Positions 1-4,314 of a DNA stretch of 9,938 nucleotides are shown here, piece by piece; positions within the stretch are counted from its first letter, which is position 1, and each line of letters starts with the position of its first letter. The stretch comes from Candidatus Falkowbacteria bacterium RIFCSPLOWO2_12_FULL_45_13 (GTDB taxonomy: Bacteria > Patescibacteriota > Patescibacteriia > Patescibacteriales > GWC2-42-12): NCBI GenBank assembly GCA_001778055.1, contig MFFY01000019.1, positions 1 to 9,938 on the forward strand, read 5' to 3'. The notes beneath the pieces were generated by a model that was not told the origin of the DNA, made no database searches, and saw only the letters and a list, made by a program, of their open reading frames with translations. The position numbers and the translations under genes are program-made.

Positions 1-22
1 TTGGCAGGTCTGGGGTAAACAT
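1..22 (-). CDS. 5' end of a leftward gene cut by the window edge
   Basis: The first 22 bases read leftward as ATG followed by Phe-Thr-Pro-Asp-Leu-Pro and then leave the window. A canonical AGGAGG (plus-strand cctcct, 29-34) lies six bases before the ATG, which is ideal RBS spacing. A TATGAT hexamer on the same strand (plus 46-51) could be a -10 box about 12 bases before the RBS; no good -35 is visible. Seven residues are too few to name a family. The call rests on the RBS and start geometry alone. Confidence 0.5.
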
Positions 23-213
23 TGTTTGCCTCCTGCTTTCACAATATCATAGAGCAATATTTAATTTAATTCTCTCATACTGGTTGGGGGGAAGGAATTC
101 GCCGCGTCCGAGCGTTCCGCCGGAGCGAAGCGGAGGCGGTCAGTTCCGCTCAAAGTGGGTTCGCGCATTTTCAAACAAAGGGCACATTTTAGAACGCCCC
201 TGTTTTCTGTTTT

Positions 214-288
214 GGCCCCGAGGTAAGCACCGAGGAGCTTCCCAGCCCAAGGCTGGTCCGCCTCGGGCGGGAATTCCTGCTGGGGTCA
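214..288 (+). pseudogene. tRNA-like relic (degenerate)
   Basis: A 75-base stretch has several tRNA landmarks. Bases 214-220 (GGCCCCG) can pair over seven positions, two of them G.T, with 281-287 (TGGGGTC), followed by a discriminator-like A. A D-arm-like AAGC/GCTT stem (225-228, 237-240) encloses a loop with an A..GG.A pattern. CCAGC/GCTGG (242-246, 252-256) sits where an anticodon stem would be, and CCTGC (276-280) resembles the 3' half of a T-stem. Against a working tRNA: the anticodon loop would have only five bases, no TTCRA T-loop exists, and a CCGCC-TCG-GGCGG hairpin occupies the variable/T-arm region. It could be a tRNA disrupted by a small palindromic element, or chance. Confidence 0.2.
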
Positions 289-353
289 CAAAATTGAAAT
301 TTGGATTCTGTTGCTAACATTTTTACGCGTCTCCGTTTTCTTTTATTACTGTC

Positions 354-501
354 AGGCGCCGAGGAGCCGGGCGGTGAGCGCAAGCCTCCGGCCTACCCAC
401 TGAATCCGCCAGCCGGCGGAGTAGGCGAGCTTGTTCGCTTCGGGAGGGAAGCTTGGGATAGGGGTTTAATTTCTTATGAGTGGCCAGTAAGCCCGGCGTC
501 T
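354..501. other. Foldable GC-rich segment, possible structured RNA
   Basis: AGGCGCCG (354-361) can pair over eight positions with CGGCGTCT (494-501), closing a 148-base domain. Inside, GCCTAC (391-396) plus TCCGCC (405-410) pair with GGCGGA (415-420) plus GTAGGC (421-426) around an AGCC loop, leaving an eight-base bulge (397-404). GCCGGGC (366-372) offers a competing seven-base pairing with 491-497, so two closing stems are mutually exclusive. It does not match the conserved motifs I know for RNase P RNA, SRP RNA, tmRNA or 6S RNA. It may simply be a nest of dispersed palindromic repeats. Confidence 0.25.
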
Positions 502-528
502 AAATATAAAGTTGTAAATTAAAATTTG

Positions 529-537
529 TGGTATAAG
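529..537 (+). promoter_or_regulatory. Extended -10 promoter for the 615-1046 gene
   Basis: TG-G-TATAAG (529-537) is an extended -10 element. A -35 is poor: TTGTAA at 512-517 gives only a 14-base spacer. Predicted initiation near 544 lies downstream of an in-frame ATG at 540, which argues that translation really begins at 615, leaving a leader of about 70 bases. Confidence 0.4.
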
Positions 538-614
538 TAATGACTACCTGGTGCCTTAAAATGTTCGCTAATAAATTAAAAAGAAATTTTAAAAATCAAA
601 ACAGCGGAGGAGAC

Positions 615-1046
615 ATGGAAACTTTGTCAAAAACAGCAACTGTCAACCGCGACCTCAGCCCGCGAGAAGTGCTTGAAGCCACAGGAAGGCGTTGGTATTC
701 GGGTTTTTCTGCGGAGGACACCATGCCATCAAGCGGTAGCGGCGTACAGAAAGGCGTCATTGTCAAGTTCTTCAGGCTGGAAAAGTTTACCAGCTTTGAA
801 GAACTGTTTCGTCAGTACGATGAACTCGGTCTGGCAGCCGATCCCTATTCCCTATCTCAAGTCAACATTGACGATCGTTTTTTTGCCGATCAGCACCCCA
901 ACTGCAGTGTTTGGATAGCTGCGGATAGGTTATATTTTATAACCTTCGACTGCACTGACGGCAGTCGGAACGTGACTGTCGGCTGCGGTGGCCGTGGCCT
1001 AAGCGCCAACTGGTGGCCTAGCGGTGTTAGCAAGAACGGCGCTTAG
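615..1046 (+). CDS. Orphan 143-residue protein, function unknown
   Basis: The ATG at 615 is chosen because GGAGGAG precedes it at ideal spacing and the predicted promoter -10 ends at 537; an in-frame ATG at 540 has no RBS and would precede the predicted transcription start. The protein has no signal peptide or membrane segment and should be cytosolic. Residues 49-75 are rich in aromatic and charged residues (FFRLEKFTSFEELF, then a Tyr-Asp-Glu-Leu-Gly turn). The C-terminal half carries Trp, Cys and Gly-rich strands (Cys97, Cys113, Cys124; NWWPSG at 132-137), suggesting a small beta-rich domain. I recognise the style (ELFRQYDELGL, then DPYSL, then a Trp-rich tail) from short uncharacterised patescibacterial proteins but cannot assign a family or function. 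A palindromic segment follows the TAG stop. Confidence 0.75.
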   Translation: METLSKTATVNRDLSPREVLEATGRRWYSGFSAEDTMPSSGSGVQKGVIVKFFRLEKFTSFEELFRQYDELGLAADPYSLSQVNIDDRFFADQHPNCSVWIAADRLYFITFDCTDGSRNVTVGCGGRGLSANWWPSGVSKNGA

Positions 1047-1101
1047 TGCCCTCTATGTTTCCGGCAATCCACCCCGCGTCAACTTCGAAAAAAAAGAAGC
1101 A

Positions 1102-1129
1102 GGCGTGGGGACTTTTTTATCCCCACGCC
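1102..1129 (+). terminator. Hairpin after the 615-1046 gene, weak terminator candidate
   Basis: GGCGTGGGGA (1102-1111) pairs perfectly over ten bases with TCCCCACGCC (1120-1129) around a T-rich eight-base loop. No T-run follows on the plus strand, so it is not a textbook intrinsic terminator; a run of A lies just upstream (1088-1095), giving T-rich flanking in the leftward sense. Its right arm is shared with the larger palindrome at 1116-1149, so the two folds exclude each other. Confidence 0.3.
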
Positions 1130-1149
1130 AAATTTGGTATGGGGATAAA
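1116..1149. repeat. 34-bp near-perfect palindrome beside the recG promoter
   Basis: The arms TTTATCCCCA (1116-1125) and TGGGGATAAA (1140-1149) are perfect reverse complements. Between them is a second palindrome, CCAAATTTGG (1128-1137), with the same centre, so 15 of 17 base pairs match. The right end touches the recG -35 hexamer at 1150. It may be an operator for a dimeric regulator, a cruciform, or an RNA fold if transcription enters from the left. Confidence 0.6.
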
Positions 1150-1178
1150 TTGAAAATCTGGCCGGTTTTGTGTAGAAT
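1150..1178 (+). promoter_or_regulatory. recG promoter (-35 TTGAAA, -10 TAGAAT)
   Basis: TTGAAA (1150-1155) and TAGAAT (1173-1178) are separated by exactly 17 bases. Initiation six to seven bases after the -10 falls at 1184-1186, on the recG ATG, implying a leaderless or nearly leaderless transcript. This agrees with the absence of any Shine-Dalgarno sequence. Confidence 0.6.
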
Positions 1179-1184
1179 GAAGTC

Positions 1185-3335
1185 ATGCTGAACCTAGAGA
1201 CCGACATCGCCAATCTCAACCGCGTGGGCGCGTCAACGGCCAAGAAGCTCAAAAAATTGGGCACGGCCACCGTACGCGATTTGTTGTTTTATTTTCCTTT
1301 CCGTTATGATGATTTTAGTAAAGTTACGCCCATCGCTCGATTGGCCACTGGCCAAAGTGCTAACGTGGTCGGGCAGATAGATTTGTTGCAGAATAAGCGC
1401 AGTCCGAGACGCCGCATAAACATAACCGAGGCCCTGATCAGCGATGGCACGGAAAGCTTAAGAGTGATTTGGTTTAACCAGCCATTTATCGCCCGTATTT
1501 TGAAAGCCGGGGATTGGGTGTCGCTGGCCGGAAAAGTGGAAGATGATTATGGCGGCCCGACCATGACGTCGCCGGTTTATGAGAAGGTAACCTCCCCTAA
1601 CCCCTCCTTCGTAAGGAGGGGGACGTCTGGTTTTTATCAAGGAGGTAATAACGCGATTCATACCCAAGGCTTGGTACCAAATTATCATCTGACCGCTAAT
1701 TTAACGCATAAGCAGGTCAGATTTCTGATAAAACAAGTTATTAGCCTGGCTAATAAAATTACCGACTGGCTGCCCTGGGAAGTTAAGCAAAATGTCAAGT
1801 TGATCAGCTTGGGCGAGGCCATAAAAAAAATCCATTTTCCTAAAACTGATTCAGAGATTAGAAAAGCTCGCGAACGCCTGGCTTTCGACGAGCTTTTTTT
1901 AATTCAACTGCAGTCGCAGCTGGTAAAAAAAAGTTTAGCTTTAAGCCAGGGGCTGAAGATTGAATTTCATGAGCCAGAAACCAAAAAATTTGTCGGCAGT
2001 TTGCCTTTTAAATTAACCAACGCGCAAAGAAAAGCCGCCTGGGAAATCTTGAAAGACATGGCCAGGGGCAGGCCCATGTCCCGCCTCCTGGAAGGCGACG
2101 TGGGCAGCGGCAAAACCCTGGTGGCTGTTTCGGCCATGCTTAACGTGGCGTTAAACCAAAAGCAGGCGGTTCTGATGGTGCCGACGGAAATTTTAGCCAG
2201 ACAGCATTACGACACGGTTTGCAGATTGTTGGCCGATTTTGGGGCGAAAATTGGGCTGGTAACGAGAAGTCAGAGAGAAATATCCAAATCCCAAATCCCA
2301 AATCCCAAACAAATTCTAAATTCCAATGACCAAAAAACAAAATTAAATTCGATCAATATTATGGCAGAGGCGGATATTGTTATCGGCACGCATGCCTTGA
2401 TCCAAGCCGATGTTAAATTTAATAACTTGGCTTTAGCCATCATCGATGAACAGCATAGATTCGGCGTGGAACAGAGGCAAAGGTTAATTGAAAAGAGCGG
2501 CGGTAAGTTAACGCCCCATTTTTTGAGCATGACCGCCACGCCCATTCCCCGAAGCCTGGCCTTGGCTTTGTACGGTGATCTGGATCTGTCAATCATCAAC
2601 GAAATGCCCCAGGACAGGAAAAAAATCATTACCCAGGTGGTGCCGGAGAAAAGCCGGGCGGCGGCCTATGAATTTATCCGCCAGCAGATTAGGCAGGGAC
2701 GCCAAGTCTTTGTGATTTGCCCGCTCGTTGACTCAGCCGATAAGTCGGGTGCCAAGTCGGTGGAAGCGGAATATGAAAAATTGGCCAAGATTGTTTTTCC
2801 GGATTTAGCCATCGGCAAACTGCACGGCCGGCTCAAGGCCGGCGAAAAAGAAAAGATCATGCGGGAATTTTTGGACGGCAAGATAAAAATTTTGGTTTCC
2901 ACCTCGGTGGTGGAAGTCGGCGTGGACGCGCCCAACGCCTCGGTGATGATGATTGAGGGCGCTGACCGCTTTGGTTTGGCCCAGACCCATCAGTTCAGGG
3001 GCCGGGTGGGCCGAAGCCGTTATCAATCGTATTGTTTTCTCTTTACCGACAGCCAGGCGGCCGATACTTTAAAACGGCTTGAAGCTTTGACGAAAAATCA
3101 TGACGGTTTGGCTTTGGCTAAACTAGATTTAAAATTCAGAGGGCCGGGAGAAGTCTACGGTACCGAGCAAAAGGGCTTCCTTGAATTAAAAATCGCTTCT
3201 TTATTTGATTATGCTTTAATGAAGCAGGCCAGGGAGCAGGCGATCAGGCTCTTAGAAATTGATCCTGGCTTAAATCGCTGGCCGGCCCTGAAAGCCCGTC
3301 TGGGCGAACGGGAGAAAAAAGCGCATTTGGAATAA
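1185..3335 (+). CDS. recG: ATP-dependent DNA helicase RecG
   Basis: RecG is a monomeric superfamily 2 translocase that remodels stalled replication forks and Holliday-like junctions. At 716 residues it is near the usual family size. The N-terminal wedge region (about 1-165) starts with a helix-hairpin-like LNRVGASTAKKLKKLG segment. Helicase motifs are complete: Walker A GDVGSGKT (304-311), DEQH box (421-424), SMTAT motif III (448-452), and QFRGRVGR (603-610) with the late arginine residues. Two stretches look inserted. Residues about 136-156 (NPSFVRRG core) contain a perfect DNA hairpin at 1601-1621. Residues about 367-389 (QIPNPKQI core) derive from a triple AAATCCC repeat and lie between the first helicase motifs and the DEQH box. 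Both keep frame and avoid catalytic motifs, so the enzyme is probably active. No RBS precedes the ATG. Confidence 0.97.
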   Translation: MLNLETDIANLNRVGASTAKKLKKLGTATVRDLLFYFPFRYDDFSKVTPIARLATGQSANVVGQIDLLQNKRSPRRRINITEALISDGTESLRVIWFNQPFIARILKAGDWVSLAGKVEDDYGGPTMTSPVYEKVTSPNPSFVRRGTSGFYQGGNNAIHTQGLVPNYHLTANLTHKQVRFLIKQVISLANKITDWLPWEVKQNVKLISLGEAIKKIHFPKTDSEIRKARERLAFDELFLIQLQSQLVKKSLALSQGLKIEFHEPETKKFVGSLPFKLTNAQRKAAWEILKDMARGRPMSRLLEGDVGSGKTLVAVSAMLNVALNQKQAVLMVPTEILARQHYDTVCRLLADFGAKIGLVTRSQREISKSQIPNPKQILNSNDQKTKLNSINIMAEADIVIGTHALIQADVKFNNLALAIIDEQHRFGVEQRQRLIEKSGGKLTPHFLSMTATPIPRSLALALYGDLDLSIINEMPQDRKKIITQVVPEKSRAAAYEFIRQQIRQGRQVFVICPLVDSADKSGAKSVEAEYEKLAKIVFPDLAIGKLHGRLKAGEKEKIMREFLDGKIKILVSTSVVEVGVDAPNASVMMIEGADRFGLAQTHQFRGRVGRSRYQSYCFLFTDSQAADTLKRLEALTKNHDGLALAKLDLKFRGPGEVYGTEQKGFLELKIASLFDYALMKQAREQAIRLLEIDPGLNRWPALKARLGEREKKAHLE
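1601..1621. repeat. Palindromic repeat inserted in frame in recG
   Basis: CCCCTCCTT and AAGGAGGGG form a perfect nine-base stem with loop CGT. The DNA is translated as part of NPSFVRRG in the wedge domain, where RecG proteins normally run straight from the OB-fold into the next helix. It resembles dispersed elements I associate with patescibacterial genomes; the wider inserted segment is roughly 1590-1652. Confidence 0.5.
2283..2350. repeat. AAATCCC-based repeat inserted in frame in recG
   Basis: Three exact tandem copies of AAATCCC occupy 2286-2306, followed by related low-complexity A-rich sequence. The encoded Ser/Asn/Gln/Lys-rich peptide (residues about 367-389) stands where RecG normally has a short charged linker before the DEQH-containing strand. 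The composition is unlike the flanking coding sequence and looks like a dispersed repeat captured in frame. Confidence 0.5.
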
Positions 3336-3344
3336 AGTAAAAAA

Positions 3345-3374
3345 TTGGACAAAATTTGCCAAATGGCGTATAGT
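3345..3374 (+). promoter_or_regulatory. Promoter for the two small genes (TTGGAC/TATAGT)
   Basis: TTGGAC (3345-3350) and TATAGT (3369-3374) are 18 bases apart, just after the recG stop. Initiation near 3381 would give the first small gene a leader of about 100 bases that includes the 3404-3427 repeat. Confidence 0.5.
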
Positions 3375-3403
3375 AAAAAGTAAAATAATAATATTTTTTA
3401 AAC

Positions 3404-3427
3404 AACAAAAAAAGGAGGTGATCTTTA
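3404..3427 (+). promoter_or_regulatory. Leader repeat, copy 1: perfect anti-SD complement
   Basis: A 24-base element with core AAAGGAGGTGATC (3411-3423) is complementary to the whole 16S rRNA 3' tail (GATCACCTCCTTT, established knowledge). No start codon lies at RBS distance. The gene it precedes begins 52 bases later and has its own separate GGAGG. An identical copy lies at 3703-3726. Likely a ribosome standby/enhancer site or a leader regulatory element. Confidence 0.6.
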
Positions 3428-3479
3428 AATAAAAAATCGAGTCCGCGTTTAGTTTAGAGCAAAGGAATGGAGGCAACTT

Positions 3480-3689
3480 ATGTCCGCGAAACTTGACAGA
3501 AGAGATATTGGTTTCGTTTACGATGAGATCGGAGGGATGACAATTTTATTCGGCGGCCGTTTCTTGGGGGTGGCAGACGGAACCGAAATGTCCATTGAGA
3601 GGTTTAAGGCCCTAATGGCAGACAGGTCGCGCGCCAAGGGCAGACTCTGCTTCTCCGGCTATAAACCAGGCAAAAGGTATGTCGATTAA
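3480..3689 (+). CDS. Orphan 69-residue protein
   Basis: A short gene with a clear RBS: GGAGG (3469-3473) six bases before the ATG. The product is soluble, mildly basic, with no Cys-pair zinc site, signal peptide or membrane helix. Residues 9-32 (DIGFVYDEIGG..ILFGGRFLGVADG) alternate hydrophobic and polar residues like a small beta-sheet with Gly turns; 36-54 look helical and end in a basic SRAKGR patch; the tail is FSGYKPGKRYVD. I recognise no family. It shares a leader repeat, a strong RBS and an MSA(K/R) N-terminus with the next gene, and the 93-base gap without an intervening terminator suggests they are co-transcribed. Confidence 0.65.
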   Translation: MSAKLDRRDIGFVYDEIGGMTILFGGRFLGVADGTEMSIERFKALMADRSRAKGRLCFSGYKPGKRYVD

Positions 3690-3702
3690 TTGTATAGCAA
3701 AT

Positions 3703-3726
3703 AACAAAAAAAGGAGGTGATCTTTA
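3703..3726 (+). promoter_or_regulatory. Leader repeat, copy 2: perfect anti-SD complement
   Basis: Identical over 24 bases to 3404-3427 (27 of 28 if extended left by four), with the same AAAGGAGGTGATC core (3710-3722). It lies 14 bases after the stop of the preceding gene and 56 bases before the ATG at 3783, which has its own GGAGG. A TATAGC just upstream (3693-3698) could be a weak -10. Confidence 0.6.
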
Positions 3727-3782
3727 TAAGAGATTAGTCGGTGCGGTACAAAAGTGAAACCAAAAAAAATCGGAGGAAAAAA

Positions 3783-4190
3783 ATGTCAGCGAGAACTTTG
3801 AAAAACTGTTTGGTTGTTAGCAGAGATGGCGGCAACAGGCAGGTTGAATACGTTTTACAGGAGAAGGGATTTTCCCTCATCCCGTCGGGTAATGGCCAGG
3901 AGGGAGTGGCCGCGCTTGGGCGCTTCAAGCCCAAAATGATAATTCTTTTTTTCAATCCAGAGGACCAGGACGACATCTTGGTCCTTAGGGCGGTGCAGGC
4001 CGTGTTTCAAGAACGGTACTTTGAAATAAGGGCGGTTATTATCAGCCCGGACGTCAAAGCCACGGCGCGGCTTTTGGGCAAGGCGGCGAAAAACCGTCAT
4101 TGCACGGTCTTGCCAGACTGGTCTAATCGCCGAGCCTTGGCGAGATTAGAGTGTCTTGAAAACATGGGTCGAGTCATTGGTGGCCGCTAA
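3783..4190 (+). CDS. Receiver-like (CheY-fold) protein lacking the phospho-acceptor Asp
   Basis: The start at 3783 is set by GGAGG (3772-3776) six bases upstream; a longer GTG start at 3741 lacks an RBS and adds a Lys-rich leader. The 135-residue protein has the length and alternating strand/helix order of a response-regulator receiver: strand CLVVSRD (9-15), a helix, EKGFSLIPSGNGQEGVAAL (27-45, like the EGYEV..NGEEAL segment of receivers), strand MIILFF (52-57), helix, strand AVIISPD (84-90), helix, strand CTVLPD (107-112), C-terminal helix. Where receivers have the phosphorylated Asp after strand 3 there is Phe-Phe-Asn, and no clear KP Lys follows strand 5. It would therefore be a phosphorylation-independent pseudo-receiver, perhaps a protein-interaction module. 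No output domain is attached. Fold assignment is inference from pattern. Confidence 0.6.
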   Translation: MSARTLKNCLVVSRDGGNRQVEYVLQEKGFSLIPSGNGQEGVAALGRFKPKMIILFFNPEDQDDILVLRAVQAVFQERYFEIRAVIISPDVKATARLLGKAAKNRHCTVLPDWSNRRALARLECLENMGRVIGGR

Positions 4191-4228
4191 CGGAGACGGC
4201 TCGTCCCGGTAATGGAAATTTTTAGTCT

Positions 4229-4261
4229 AGGCGCCCTACTTTGTAGCGGTGCCTCTTTTTT
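4229..4261 (+). terminator. Intrinsic terminator of the small-gene unit
   Basis: AGGCGCC-CTA (4229-4238) pairs with TAG-c-GGTGCCT (4244-4254), one G.T and one bulged C, loop CTTTG, followed by C and six T (4256-4261). It lies 39 bases after the stop of the receiver-like gene. Confidence 0.8.
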
Positions 4262-4263
4262 AT

Positions 4264-4284
4264 AAAAAATCGGCTACTGCCGAT
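4264..4284 (-). terminator. Intrinsic terminator downstream of radA
   Basis: On the minus strand ATCGGC-AGTA-GCCGAT (plus 4269-4284) is a perfect six-base stem followed by a T-run (plus 4264-4269 are A). It lies about 30 bases beyond the radA stop and faces the terminator at 4229-4261, so the two units are closed back to back. Confidence 0.8.
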
Positions 4285-4314
4285 GTAAGATTTGTTTTAT
4301 TAAGGCGGCAAACT

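Larger units (their letters stand above)
23..528. other. Non-coding, hairpin-rich leader region
   Basis: No convincing gene lies here: the open frames have low-complexity Arg/Pro/Gly content and no RBS. Positions 35-85 are AT-rich; 86-290 and 350-500 are GC-rich islands. Visible palindromic elements are CCGCC/GGCGG arms at 117-121 and 135-139; CCAGCC-CAA-GGCTGG at 242-256; CCGCC-TCG-GGCGG at 258-270; and a two-part stem at 391-426. CCGAGG is directly repeated at 218-223 and 230-235. Short CCGCC..GGCGG palindromes are, from general knowledge, frequent dispersed elements in patescibacterial genomes. The region separates the divergent genes at its two ends and may hold repeat insertions, RNA relics or an unrecognised RNA. 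Confidence 0.55.

Noticed and set aside
214..288. A functional tRNA gene
   Set aside because: The anticodon loop would have five bases and the TTCRA T-loop is missing; kept only as a possible relic.
84..383. Open frames on both strands of the GC-rich left region
   Set aside because: Low-complexity Arg/Pro/Gly/Ser content, no RBS and overlap with hairpins; one resembles spurious frames antisense to tRNA 3' ends.
360..440. Cobalamin-riboswitch-like GCCTACCCACTG next to CCGG stems
   Set aside because: Only a loose resemblance to the conserved core; the other conserved boxes are absent and the downstream gene has no link to cobalamin.
540..614. Longer start (ATG at 540) for the orphan gene
   Set aside because: It has no RBS, the predicted promoter would start transcription after it, and a strong GGAGGAG serves the ATG at 615.
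3418..3432. Tiny leader peptide starting at the GTG inside AAAGGAGGTGATC
   Set aside because: The GTG overlaps the SD itself and the frame ends after four codons; copy 2 reads a different short peptide, so no conserved peptide is implied.
3404..3726. CRISPR-like repeats
   Set aside because: Only two copies 299 bases apart with a gene between them; no spacer array.
3741..3782. GTG start extending the receiver-like protein by 14 residues
   Set aside because: No RBS before the GTG, a Lys/Arg-rich non-domain extension, and an ideal GGAGG directly serving the ATG at 3783.
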